Assembly (NCBI RefSeq): GCF_025362475.1
Contig: NZ_JANYGH010000016.1
Span: forward strand, 1 to 64,000
Length of the DNA stretch: 64,000 nt
Reading direction: 5' to 3'
Origin: Mucilaginibacter sp.
Lineage (GTDB): Bacteria; Bacteroidota; Bacteroidia; Sphingobacteriales; Sphingobacteriaceae
Part shown: positions 1 to 8,709 of the stretch, one piece after another
Layout: each line of letters begins with the position of its first letter
Numbering within the stretch: position 1 is the first letter of the stretch
The notes under the pieces: model-generated
What the model was told of the DNA's origin: nothing
The model's input: only the letters and a program-made list of their open reading frames with translations
Database searches by the model: none
Position numbers and translations under genes: made by a program

Positions 1-81
1 GGTATCAAGACATTGGATTGGACAGAAATAATAAGCGGACTTGACATGAACGATCAGGTGGTTGTACCCAATCAAAACTGA
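1..81 (+). CDS. C-terminal end of an efflux periplasmic adaptor (HlyD/MacA-like), partial
   Basis: The first 26 codons read through in frame 1 to a TGA at 79-81. The peptide ends in the pattern ISGLDMNDQVVVPNQN, which resembles the tail of HlyD/MacA membrane-fusion proteins (a 'GL..GD.VV' beta strand). The gene starts outside the window. The next gene begins one base after this stop, so adaptor, permease and ATPase form one unit, as expected for a MacAB- or LolCDE-like exporter. The family call rests on a short tail and on the neighbours. Confidence 0.6.
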   Translation, partial: GIKTLDWTEIISGLDMNDQVVVPNQN

Positions 82-82
82 T

Positions 83-1324
83 ATGCCGGCCGTAAATTAT
101 AAGATCGCATTTGTTCATTTGACCTTTAAGATCAAACAAACCATGGTAGCCATGCTTGGAGTGGTTTTTGGCATCTCTATGTACGTATTCATGAACAGCT
201 TTATGGCTGGTATCAACGACCTGCAAACGACGCTGGCCTTTGCTAATACGGCGCATATCAGAGTGTACAATGACCAGCCACCGGATCATACCAATATTGC
301 AGAACGGGCATTGAAGGGCTATCCTGTTGTACTCGTCCGGGACAGTCGAGTCATTAAATACACAGAAGGCATCAAAAGTCCGGCTCCCATTATCAGCTGG
401 CTGCTGAACCAGCCGGAAGTGGCAGGCGTGGAACCGCAGGTAAATTCGAGCGTGTTTTTTAGAAACGGGGGCAATAAGGTCAACGGCAACCTTTGCGGTA
501 TAGACGTTGAGAACGAAAATAAATTGTTCAAGATCGCGCGTTTTATGACCGAGGGTCGCTGGAATGACCTAAAATTCCGGCCGGAAGGTATCATCATGGG
601 ATCGATACTGGCAGAAGCCTTGAGTGTTCATATCGGGGATAACGTTAACCTGCTTACAAACGACGGAATAAGCAAAAATTATAAAGTTGTTGGTATTTTC
701 GAAACTGGTGAACGCGATATTGATAAAACGAAGGCCTACGTTAATATCAACGCGGCCCGGCAGCTACAAGGTAAAAATCAGGATTATGTAACAGACCTAC
801 AGGTCAACATTCAGCATTATAAAGAAACCGGTCCGCTAATCAGCCGCCTTGCCCCGGTCATACCTTTTAAAGTAGAAAGCTGGCAGGAGGCTAATGAAGG
901 CATGCTGTCTGCTTCAAAACTGCGCGATATTATTGCGATGGCGGTTTCACTGACCATACTCATGGTCGCCGGGTTCGGCATCTTTAATATCATGAATATT
1001 ACCATCAATGAAAAAATAAAAGAGATCGCTATTCTGAAGGCCATGGGATTTTCAGGAGGAGATGTAACCGTCATCTTTTTGTTTCAGGCTTTGGTAATTG
1101 GATTATCAGGCGGGTTATTGGGGCTTTTATTTGGTTATACGGTATGCCTGCTTGTCGGATTAATTCCTTTCAAACTGGATGGTAAGGAACACTTGCCTTT
1201 TACTTATCATTTCGCAGATTTTTATTCAGCGTTCCTGTTCGGGCTTGTCATCACGCTTTTCGCAGGGTATCTGCCAGCCAGGAAGGCATCCAAAATTGAT
1301 CCGGTAACGATTATAAGAGGTTAA
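83..1324 (+). CDS. ABC transporter permease, MacB/FtsX type
   Basis: A 413-residue inner-membrane permease. One N-terminal membrane segment (about residues 21-42) is followed by a large periplasmic MacB-core-like domain, then three C-terminal membrane segments (about 286-308, 330-358, 385-405) of FtsX type ending in the usual 'PARKASKIDPVTIIRG'. An earlier in-frame TTG at 62 would overlap the adaptor gene. The ATG at 83 follows the adaptor stop by one base and gives the more natural N-terminus. With the ATPase that follows it probably moves a lipophilic compound, peptide or lipoprotein across the envelope. The substrate cannot be told from sequence. Confidence 0.88.
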   Translation: MPAVNYKIAFVHLTFKIKQTMVAMLGVVFGISMYVFMNSFMAGINDLQTTLAFANTAHIRVYNDQPPDHTNIAERALKGYPVVLVRDSRVIKYTEGIKSPAPIISWLLNQPEVAGVEPQVNSSVFFRNGGNKVNGNLCGIDVENENKLFKIARFMTEGRWNDLKFRPEGIIMGSILAEALSVHIGDNVNLLTNDGISKNYKVVGIFETGERDIDKTKAYVNINAARQLQGKNQDYVTDLQVNIQHYKETGPLISRLAPVIPFKVESWQEANEGMLSASKLRDIIAMAVSLTILMVAGFGIFNIMNITINEKIKEIAILKAMGFSGGDVTVIFLFQALVIGLSGGLLGLLFGYTVCLLVGLIPFKLDGKEHLPFTYHFADFYSAFLFGLVITLFAGYLPARKASKIDPVTIIRG

Positions 1325-1325
1325 C

Positions 1326-2006
1326 ATGAAAAATGAAACAGTATTAAAGGCCAACCATATTATGAAAAGTTTTTTACTGCCTGATTCTTTCCAGGTGTTG
1401 AAAAATATTTCGTTTGAGGTTAAGTCCGGAGAATTTTTATGCCTTACCGGAAAGTCAGGATCGGGTAAATCAACGCTACTTTATGTGCTTTCAACAATGG
1501 ACACTGCTTATCAGGGCGAGCTTTACCTGAAAGGTGAATTACTCACCGGCAGGACGTTGAATCAACTGGCTGCTTTTCGTAACGAACACATCGGGTTCGT
1601 TTTCCAATTCCATTATTTATTACCTGAATTCAGTGTATTGGATAACATTATGCTCCCAGCGCTGAAACTGAATAAATTTAGCCGTCAGGAAATTGAGGAA
1701 AAAGCGTACCGACAACTTACCCTGCTGGGAATGCAGGAACAAGCTTTAAAGTCAGCTGGCCGCCTCTCCGGGGGACAACAGCAAAGAGTTGCCATTGCCC
1801 GCGCTCTGATTAATGATCCGGCCATCATCATGGGCGATGAACCGACGGGAAACCTTGATTCAAAAAATACAGCTATTGTCTTCGACATTTTTAAAGAGTT
1901 GTCCCAATCCAACGGGCAAACGATTATAGCAGTTACGCATGATAATGACTTTGCCAAGAAAAGTGACCGCGTGATCGAAATGAACGATGGACAGATTTTA
2001 TTTTAA
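1326..2006 (+). CDS. ABC transporter ATP-binding protein, LolD/MacB type
   Basis: A 226-residue cytoplasmic ATPase that powers the preceding permease. Visible motifs are Walker A GKSGSGKST (residues 42-50), the Q-loop region 'FVFQFHYLLPEFSVLDN', signature LSGGQQQRV (from 147), Walker B IIMGDEPTGNLD with catalytic Glu about 172, and the switch His in 'AVTHDND'. Length is normal for the LolD/MacB-ATPase family. It starts one base after the permease stop, so the two are translationally linked. No transcription terminator with a clear T-run follows. Confidence 0.92.
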   Translation: MKNETVLKANHIMKSFLLPDSFQVLKNISFEVKSGEFLCLTGKSGSGKSTLLYVLSTMDTAYQGELYLKGELLTGRTLNQLAAFRNEHIGFVFQFHYLLPEFSVLDNIMLPALKLNKFSRQEIEEKAYRQLTLLGMQEQALKSAGRLSGGQQQRVAIARALINDPAIIMGDEPTGNLDSKNTAIVFDIFKELSQSNGQTIIAVTHDNDFAKKSDRVIEMNDGQILF

Positions 2007-2345
2007 GGGATTTGCATTCAGACCTCATGTTAAAAATCAACCCAAGCTACAAGAGGCCCTAATAATGCAATGATGTATTTGATATACCCGATTTCGACGA
2101 TTCAAAAAGCTATTAACCATAGCCAAAATACTCTTGACAGTTCAACCTCCATACACGAAAAAGAGCCATTCAAACAACGGTATATCCGTTTCAGGCATAA
2201 CAAAAATGGTAGGGTGAAATACCAAGGTATCATTGCATAAATAAAAGCTAAAAGTTCATTATGAAAAACAAAAATCGTCCCACAAGCTGACAACCCATGG
2301 AGTAAAGCGAACTCAATCCATTTCCTTACGAATTATCCTAAAACT
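2007..2345. other. Intergenic region between exporter operon and TonB receptor
   Basis: About 340 bases with no reading frame I can support; the only longer frame on the minus strand has no recognisable features. It should hold the end of the exporter transcript and the promoter of the TonB receptor gene at 2346, but I see neither a clear terminator nor a consensus TAnnTTTG box. Confidence 0.5.
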
Positions 2346-4679
2346 ATGTTTAAATCAAACCATCTTATTACCATTTTATTGCTGTTAGTGCCGGGCTTGT
2401 TGCTTGCGCAGCAGAAAAAGGTTACCATCTCGGGAACCATAAAAGACAAAGCTTCCGGCGAGACACTGCCCGGAGCTACTGTAGGCTTTACTCAACTTCC
2501 AGGCATCGGCGTCTCAGCTAATACCTACGGGTACTATGCAATCAGTGTTCCCGAAGGTCAATTGACGCTGGTCGCTTCCTATGCAGGTTACAAAACCGAT
2601 ACCATAAAGGTCGATGCAACAAAAAATACGGTTATCAATATTAACCTGGCTTCCGGCAATAGCCAGTTACAGGAGGTTGTGATTAAGTCAAGTACCAACA
2701 AAAATTCTAATGTGCTCACCGCACCGGCAGGTGTACAACGATTATCAATTGAAAGCATTAAAAATGTACCTGTACTGGCTGGTGAGAAGGATATTCTTAA
2801 AACCATCCAGCTTCTGCCCGGCGTGGTATCGGCAGGTGACGGCCGTGCCGGATTTTATGTCCGGGGCGGTGGACCTGACCAGAATCTAATTCTGCTTGAT
2901 GGCGCGACGGTCTACAATGCGTCTCATTTATTAGGTTTTTTCTCTGTTTTTAATTCAGACGCGATCAAAGATATCAGTATTTATAAAGGAGGTATGCCGG
3001 CCAGCTATGGCGGCAGGCTTTCATCAGTGGAGGACATTACGATGAACGATGGTAATAACCAGCGCATTGGAGTCAATGGCGGCCTCGGCCTGATCGCCTC
3101 CCGTCTGACTGTTGATGGTCCGCTCTTCAATAAAAAGGGTTCGTTCATTGTTAGTGCAAGAAGAACATATGCGGATCTCTTTACCAATCTGGCTTCTGAC
3201 ACAACGATAAAAGGCAGCAAGTTTTATTTCTATGATTTTAACGCTAAGGCTAATTACCAGATTAATGATAATAACCGAATTTTCTTGTCGGGATACTTCG
3301 GTAAAGATGTAATGAATATCAAGAAGGTAAACGGAATCGACTACGCAAATACAACGGGTACCTTCCGCTGGAACCATATTTTCAGCGAAAAGCTTTTTTC
3401 CAATACATCTCTGATTTATAGCAACTATAACTATAATACTTCATACCTCAATTTTGCCAACAATGTGAAAGTGACCTCGGCGATAACCGACTATCATTTC
3501 AAACAGGATTTCAATTATTATATCAATCCCTCGAACAAACTTGATTTTGGTTTTGAAAGCACTTATCATATCACTCAGCCGGGAAGCGCCACGGCAGATG
3601 CAGATTCCAAATACAATAATGTGGTATTGGGCCTTAAGCATTCTATAGAAAGTGCCGCTTACCTATCCAATGAATGGTCGCCATCAGCCAAATGGAAAAT
3701 TACTTACGGGGTAAGACTGAGTGACCTGGACGTGGTCGGACCCGGGAATTTTTACACTTATGATGTTGCCGGTAATGTGCTGACCACCACTAACTACGGG
3801 TCATTGAAATCAGTGAAGAACTACTTTAACCCGGAACCAAGGGTTGCCGCCAATTATCAACTGAATGATCAGACCGCTTTGAAATTGTCTTATGACCGCA
3901 CGGTGCAAAATATTCACCTGCTAAGTAATACCAGCGCTACCTCGCCAACAAGTATTTATTTACCAAGTACCAATATTGTGAAGCCGGAAGTTGGTGACCA
4001 GGTTGCCCTGGGTTATTATCACACCTTCCATCAAAATGACTGGGAATTTTCCAGCGAAGTTTATTACCGCACTCTTCAGAACCAGATCGATTATAAGGAT
4101 GGTGCAAACCTGATCGGAAATGAAAACGTCGAAGCGGATCTGCTCTTCGGCAAAGGCCGCGCTTATGGCTGGGAAAATTTCTTAAAAAAGAAAACAGGTA
4201 AGTTAACCGGTTGGATCAGCTATGCGCTTTCCAAATCGGAAAGACAGATTGCGGGTATCAATAACGGCAACTGGTATAACGCTTCCCAGGACCAGACACA
4301 TCACCTTTCCATCGTTAGTATGTATCAGGCCAGTAAAAAATGGACGCTTTCTGCCAGTTTTGTTTATAGTACAGGAAACCCTATTACTTATCCAAACGGT
4401 AAGTTCACCGTAGACGGAGCCCCGGTATATACTTATGGCGACCGGAATGCTAGCCGCCAGCCTGCCTACAACCGTCTTGATTTGGGTGCCACGTTATACA
4501 CCAAAAAAACCAGCCGTCTCGAAAGTAGCTGGAACTTCTCGATCTATAATGTCTACGGAAGGGCCAATCCATACACCATCGATTTCCAGCGTGATCCGCA
4601 GAATCCCGATAAATCCCAGGTTCAGTTGACCACCCTCTTCAAATTCGTTCCGGCAGTTACTTACAACTTTAAATTTTAA
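2346..4679 (+). CDS. TonB-dependent receptor with carboxypeptidase-regulatory N-terminus
   Basis: A 777-residue outer-membrane receptor. A signal peptide ends at '...LLLAQQ' (about 21); a CarboxypepD-regulatory-like beta-sandwich spans about 27-108 (GTIKDKASGETLPGATV); a plug follows from about 125 (LQLLPGV-like segment, 'GFYVRGGGPDQNLILLDGATVYN', 'IYKGGMPASYGGRLSS'); the rest is the barrel, ending in aromatic-rich 'PAVTYNFKF'. The shape and length match the class of Bacteroidota receptors that pair with DUF4249 lipoproteins, and such a gene starts four bases after the stop. The transported ligand is unknown. The adjoining ABC exporter is 340 bp upstream and may be unrelated. Confidence 0.9.
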   Translation: MFKSNHLITILLLLVPGLLLAQQKKVTISGTIKDKASGETLPGATVGFTQLPGIGVSANTYGYYAISVPEGQLTLVASYAGYKTDTIKVDATKNTVININLASGNSQLQEVVIKSSTNKNSNVLTAPAGVQRLSIESIKNVPVLAGEKDILKTIQLLPGVVSAGDGRAGFYVRGGGPDQNLILLDGATVYNASHLLGFFSVFNSDAIKDISIYKGGMPASYGGRLSSVEDITMNDGNNQRIGVNGGLGLIASRLTVDGPLFNKKGSFIVSARRTYADLFTNLASDTTIKGSKFYFYDFNAKANYQINDNNRIFLSGYFGKDVMNIKKVNGIDYANTTGTFRWNHIFSEKLFSNTSLIYSNYNYNTSYLNFANNVKVTSAITDYHFKQDFNYYINPSNKLDFGFESTYHITQPGSATADADSKYNNVVLGLKHSIESAAYLSNEWSPSAKWKITYGVRLSDLDVVGPGNFYTYDVAGNVLTTTNYGSLKSVKNYFNPEPRVAANYQLNDQTALKLSYDRTVQNIHLLSNTSATSPTSIYLPSTNIVKPEVGDQVALGYYHTFHQNDWEFSSEVYYRTLQNQIDYKDGANLIGNENVEADLLFGKGRAYGWENFLKKKTGKLTGWISYALSKSERQIAGINNGNWYNASQDQTHHLSIVSMYQASKKWTLSASFVYSTGNPITYPNGKFTVDGAPVYTYGDRNASRQPAYNRLDLGATLYTKKTSRLESSWNFSIYNVYGRANPYTIDFQRDPQNPDKSQVQLTTLFKFVPAVTYNFKF

Positions 4680-4683
4680 TCTT

Positions 4684-5472
4684 ATGAAAACGCTAAAAAC
4701 AATATTCATTCTCTTTGTCGTGGCTTGCGCTGCAATATCCTGTACAAAAACGATTACTCCAGTTTTACCAGATAACGGTACGCAGCTGGTCATTGAAGGT
4801 GTCGTGAGCGATACCACCGGGCCATATCACGTCAACATCTCCAAAACGGTAAATTTTTATGCAGACAATGTTGATCCCAGCGTTTCCGGCGCTACCGTTA
4901 CTATTACTGATGTGACCAGTGGCATAACTGATAATCTTTCAGAAACCTCCGCAGGTGTTTATACTACCCATACCATTGTAGGGGCTTACGGTCACTTGTA
5001 CAGAATGACTGCTTTCGTAAACGGGAAAACTTACACGGCAACCTCGACCATGCCGCAATTAGTAAAGATCGATTCTGTAAGTTTTGATTATTCGGATAAA
5101 AAGCAAATCCGTCCTGTTGCGTGGTACCAGGACCCCGCACAGTTCACCAACTACTATAAGTACTCGCTGACGGTTAATGACGTACGCCTTAAACGCTTTT
5201 CGACTTTTGAGGATCGTTTATCCAATGGCAGGTATATTCGTGATAAGGCAGACGTCGATACGATGGAAATTAAAAACCATAATGTCGTTAAATTCAGCCT
5301 TGTAGGTATCGACGTAGGTGCATATACCTTTTTGAGCGAGGCGGCAGACGTAGCCTATAACAATAGCAGTCTGGCAGCACCGGCTACTCCGGTATCAAAT
5401 ATCAGCGGAGGATGTGTAGGTTATTTTAGCGCGCAGACCGTAAGCAGTGCAACCGGAACAGCATCTTACTAA
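4684..5472 (+). CDS. DUF4249 family outer-membrane-associated lipoprotein
   Basis: A 262-residue exported lipoprotein. The N-terminus 'LFVVACAAISCTKT' gives a lipobox with Cys about 20. The mature start 'LVIEGVVSDTTGPYHVNISKTVNFY' followed by an Ig-like strand pattern is characteristic of DUF4249, a family nearly always encoded beside a TonB receptor like the preceding one; here the gap is four bases. It is probably the surface partner of that receptor. At 262 residues it is shorter than the 270-400 I would expect, ending in a low-complexity Ser/Thr/Ala tail, so the C-terminus may be slightly truncated. Function unknown. Confidence 0.85.
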   Translation: MKTLKTIFILFVVACAAISCTKTITPVLPDNGTQLVIEGVVSDTTGPYHVNISKTVNFYADNVDPSVSGATVTITDVTSGITDNLSETSAGVYTTHTIVGAYGHLYRMTAFVNGKTYTATSTMPQLVKIDSVSFDYSDKKQIRPVAWYQDPAQFTNYYKYSLTVNDVRLKRFSTFEDRLSNGRYIRDKADVDTMEIKNHNVVKFSLVGIDVGAYTFLSEAADVAYNNSSLAAPATPVSNISGGCVGYFSAQTVSSATGTASY

Positions 5473-5560
5473 AGGATTAAAATTCCCTTGCGCTCGATTC
5501 AGTACCAAATTTACAGAAAAAACAGGACGTATTTAACCATCAAATAAGCAAACATACCAT

Positions 5561-5597
5561 AACCAGGCAGAACGGACATAACCCAATTTGCCTGGTT
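5561..5597 (+). terminator. Inverted repeat after the DUF4249 gene
   Basis: A perfect 9-bp stem (AACCAGGCA at 5561-5569 with TGCCTGGTT at 5589-5597) and a 19-base loop lie about 90 bases past the DUF4249 stop. There is no T-run behind it, so it is either a weak terminator or a mRNA-stabilising 3' hairpin. Confidence 0.35.
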
Positions 5598-5695
5598 AAT
5601 ATCCTTGCTCAATAACTGCGATTAACGCTATCCAGTTCATTTGATGGTAAACCCCCAGACCGCTTTCAGAATTTCGGGTTTATTTATTGAATATT

Positions 5696-5911
5696 ATGAC
5701 AAATTTTATTGACATAGATGTAGCCGAAAAATTCGCAACCGATTTGATTCAGCACCTTCCTCCAAGCTTGACTTTTCACAATTGGCAGCATACAGCGGAA
5801 GTTGTTGAAACAGCTATGGAGATTGCTGATTATTGCTGTTTAGATCAGGAACCAACCCTGCTATTAAAACTTGCAGCGCTGTTTCATGACACATGTTATC
5901 GGGATTCATAG
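5696..5911 (+). pseudogene. Truncated HD-domain phosphohydrolase-like fragment
   Basis: A 71-residue frame from ATG 5696 (an in-frame TTG at 5687 is also possible). It contains 'LTFHNWQHTAEVVETAMEIAD' and 'LLLKLAALFHDTCYRDS', which match the first His and the HD motif of small HD-domain proteins. It stops at TAG 5909-5911 just after the HD motif, whereas such proteins usually run 150-200 residues with further metal ligands. No continuation is seen in other frames. I regard it as the 5' remnant of a broken gene. Confidence 0.6.
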
Positions 5912-5960
5912 CTTTTTCATTATTTTAGTTTTTGTTGCACACCTCAGTTTTGAAAACACT

Positions 5961-6044
5961 GTGCCGGGTGGTTTTGGAGTTACAAACCATGATCCGGGAA
6001 TTGCCGAAACTGGCGACAGGCTTGTTAAATTACGTGATCAATAA
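5961..6044 (+). pseudogene. Possible C-terminal scrap of an ABC transporter ATPase
   Basis: In this frame the DNA reads VTNHDPGIAETGDRLVKLRD and then a stop. That resembles the switch-His to C-terminus stretch of MacB-type ATPases (VTHDP.IA..GDR...L.DG). Nothing upstream in the frame looks like the rest of an ATPase. It lies among other broken genes. A frame of 90 codons overlapping it (5932-6204) looks less protein-like to me. Low certainty. Confidence 0.35.
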
Positions 6045-6141
6045 CAAAGATCAAGATGCGGGTCACTTCAGTCATCTCATCAAGGCCAGCTACACTGATG
6101 TTGATGATTTTTATAAAAAGGTTGGATATTTTGGAGACAGC

Positions 6142-6564
6142 GAGAGCAAGTCCGCCACCTGTGAACAACACCGCTCCTTTTGTCTATTTAAGTTGTCGTT
6201 GTAGGGTTTTTACACAATGAAAAGCGTTTGCAACAGACATTTTGAAGTCTTCCGTTAAATCTTCTGCCTTTTCATCAATGATGTTTTTGTATTTCATTGC
6301 CGCAGCATTGTATAACAGCAAATCCACACTTCCGAGTTTGTCTGCTAATCCTGTAACGGCATTTTCTATTTGTGACTTGTCATAAGCGTCTGCAACGACA
6401 TATTCGGATTTAATTCCTTCCGTTGCAAAGTCAGCTACCTGTGCCTTTAGTTTTTTTTCGTTTCTGCTGATAAGTCCGACTGAAAAATTATTTTCGGCAA
6501 ACTTTTTGGCAACTGCCAGACTTAAATTCGGTCCCGACCCAACGATGATTATATTTTTGTTCAT
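6142..6564 (-). pseudogene. Short-chain dehydrogenase with in-frame stop and lost C-terminus
   Basis: From ATG at 6564 the minus strand encodes 126 residues of an SDR: N-terminal 'NIIIVGSGPNLSLAVAKKFAENN' (nucleotide-binding Rossmann start), 'LISRNEKKL', 'VDLLLYNAAAMKY' (NAG-like motif). It then meets TAG at 6186-6184. In the same frame past the stop the reading continues as 'TKGAVLFTGGGLAL', the normal next SDR strand, until about 6142, where similarity ends. The catalytic Tyr-x-x-x-Lys part is therefore missing. So there are two lesions: a nonsense codon and a deletion or recombination joint. No active enzyme is expected. Confidence 0.72.
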
Positions 6565-6756
6565 TTTTTACTGTTATCTTTATTGATGCAAAGTTGAAAC
6601 GTCGGTAAAAAATTGATGTAGCCAAAACGACTGTTGTTGTAGTCAAAATACATTAATTACGCAAACCGTTTATGCTTACGACAAAGCGGGATTTGGTTAC
6701 AAAGCTAATGGCAAATAAATAGATATTTGAATAACGAAAGTAAAAGATCAGTAGTT

Positions 6757-7671
6757 ATGAAGAAAATTCTTGTTATTGGTGCGTCAGGCTTTGTAGGAAA
6801 ACGTGTAGCTAAAGCCCTCTTAGCAGAAGGGTATCAGCTACGGTGCCTGGCCCGCAAGCCCGAAAAAGTGGAAGACCTTAGAGCCTTAGGCTGCGAAACT
6901 GTCCAGGGCGATATTTCAGATGCAGCTTCTTTAAATTACGCATTGGCTACAGTTGACGCGGTGTATATTTCAATACAGACCCTTGTTTCGCAGCATTCCA
7001 GTACGGAGGGAAAAGGCTTTATGGATATTGAAATGGATGGCTTAAGAAATATAATCGAAGCTTGTAAGATCAGAAAGGTTACCAGGCTAATTTATATCAC
7101 CTTTCTTGGGGTTGCCCCAGACGCAAAAAGCGCATGGATTCGTGGGCGGTGGCAAGCGGAACAACTGTTGCTGAACAGCGGGCTTGACGTAACGGTAATA
7201 CGGCCTGGCATGATCGTTGGTTCAGGCGGGCAAGGGTTCAATATGCTGATTAAAAACGCAGGTAGCCGCGTTGCGATCGTGATGGGTTCTGGCAAAAAAA
7301 GATATCGTTCTATCGCCATTGACGATCTGGTATTTTACCTTACATCCATACTGGAAAACGAACATGCGTACGGCCAATGCTATGATGTGGGTAACAATGA
7401 CATTCTAAACATGAATGATATGATAAATAGCGTCGCTAGTGTCATCGGAAAACCTCATCCTTTTAAAATACATATTCCTATCGGGCTCTTAACTATTGCT
7501 GCCCCACTAATTGAACGGATGAGCAAAGCCCCTAAAGGCGCCATAAAAGGGATGTTGGATAGTACTGCATCTGAAATGATCGGTGATCCGCTTCCGATCC
7601 GGAAACTGGCGGAACATATGCTGCTATCATTCAAGCAAGCGGCGGAAAGAGCAGTCAACAATGTATCCTGA
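6757..7671 (+). CDS. NmrA-like NAD(P)-binding oxidoreductase/regulator
   Basis: A 304-residue cytoplasmic Rossmann protein. The start MKKILVIGASGFVGKRVAKAL carries the GxxGxxG dinucleotide motif, followed by 'GDISDAASLNYALATVDAVYIS' and 'VTVIRPGMIVGSGGQGF', typical of the atypical SDR/NmrA group. The upstream in-frame TTG at 6727 is less likely than ATG 6757, which begins exactly at the family's usual first strand. The following AraC gene is 53 bp downstream on the same strand and may be co-transcribed. Substrate unknown. Confidence 0.85.
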   Translation: MKKILVIGASGFVGKRVAKALLAEGYQLRCLARKPEKVEDLRALGCETVQGDISDAASLNYALATVDAVYISIQTLVSQHSSTEGKGFMDIEMDGLRNIIEACKIRKVTRLIYITFLGVAPDAKSAWIRGRWQAEQLLLNSGLDVTVIRPGMIVGSGGQGFNMLIKNAGSRVAIVMGSGKKRYRSIAIDDLVFYLTSILENEHAYGQCYDVGNNDILNMNDMINSVASVIGKPHPFKIHIPIGLLTIAAPLIERMSKAPKGAIKGMLDSTASEMIGDPLPIRKLAEHMLLSFKQAAERAVNNVS

Positions 7672-7724
7672 TAAAGCACATATATCACACGTTGTTGCAA
7701 CATTAATTTTAATGCTTAAATGCA

Positions 7725-8651
7725 GTGGAAATAATTAAGCCTCATTCGATCAGATCCCTAAGCGAGGTCCACAGATTATTTGGCTTACCTAAGCCGGTGC
7801 ATCCGCTGATCAGCGTCATTTATATCGAACCTTTCGTTGAAATACCCGTCGGCTTGCCAAAATTGGTTTATACCGATTTTTATTTGATTTCCTTAAAAAA
7901 GAACTTCAAGGCACCTGTTAGAATCAAATATGGTCAGCAACATTATGATTTTGACGAAGGTGTACTTACATTTATGTCTCCCGGGCAAATTTTTGGTCTT
8001 GATCCGGAAAAATATGCAAGTCCCAATCAATCAGGCTGGATGTTATTTGTCCATCCCGACTTTCTTTGGAATACTACATTAACCAAAAAGATACGGCAGT
8101 ACGGATTCTTCGATTACTCTGTCAATGAAGCATTATTCCTCTCCGACAAGGAAGAAGCGGTGTTAACGCAACTCATTCAAAACATAGCGGCAGAATACCA
8201 ACTGAATATGGATAAATTCACTCATAATATTATTGTATCTCAATTGGAAACACTGCTTAATTTATCCGAGCGATATTATGAGCGGCAATTTTTGACCAGG
8301 CGTAAAACCAATCATCAATTACTGGAGCGTATGAACGACCTGCTGGATACCTGTTTTGACCGTAATTTAAACTCACCAAAAAGTCTGCCTACGGTAAAAT
8401 ACATCGCCGACTGCCTTAACTTATCTCCTGATTATTTAAGTGGTTTTCTTAAAACGCTGACCGGCTTAAATGCACAGCAGCACATCCATTTAAAACTCAT
8501 AGAAAAAGCGAAGGAAAAGTTATCGACCACTAACCTATCGATAAGCGAAATAGCTTACGAGCTTGGCTTTGAATATCCGCAATCGTTCAGCGCGTTGTTC
8601 AAAACAAAAACCAAATTTTCGCCACTGGAATTTAGAAGATCATTTAATTAA
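7725..8651 (+). CDS. AraC family transcriptional regulator
   Basis: A 308-residue DNA-binding regulator. The N-terminal half has the Bacteroidota-type opening 'IRSLSEVHRLFGLPKPVHPLISV' and a cupin-like sensor. The last about 100 residues form two HTHs ('VKYIADCLNLSPDYLSGFLKTLTGLNAQQHIHLKLIEKAKEKL', 'LSISEIAYELGFEYPQSFSALFKTKTKFSPLEFR'). The start is GTG at 7725: the only nearby ATG is out of frame and the reading frame is closed just upstream. It probably controls the neighbouring NmrA-like or Zn-type oxidoreductase genes. Confidence 0.9.
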   Translation: MEIIKPHSIRSLSEVHRLFGLPKPVHPLISVIYIEPFVEIPVGLPKLVYTDFYLISLKKNFKAPVRIKYGQQHYDFDEGVLTFMSPGQIFGLDPEKYASPNQSGWMLFVHPDFLWNTTLTKKIRQYGFFDYSVNEALFLSDKEEAVLTQLIQNIAAEYQLNMDKFTHNIIVSQLETLLNLSERYYERQFLTRRKTNHQLLERMNDLLDTCFDRNLNSPKSLPTVKYIADCLNLSPDYLSGFLKTLTGLNAQQHIHLKLIEKAKEKLSTTNLSISEIAYELGFEYPQSFSALFKTKTKFSPLEFRRSFN

Positions 8652-8709
8652 TATCGAACCTGCTTTGAATACAATATCCAGGATTCGCCTACATCAATGA
8701 TTAACAACT

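Noticed and set aside
2102..2293. 63-codon minus-strand hydrophobic frame
   Set aside because: No start context, no family likeness; random frame in an AT-rich spacer.
5932..6204. 90-codon plus-strand frame overlapping the SDR remnant
   Set aside because: TTG start only; its end runs antisense through the SDR homology, and another frame in its first half looks more protein-like.
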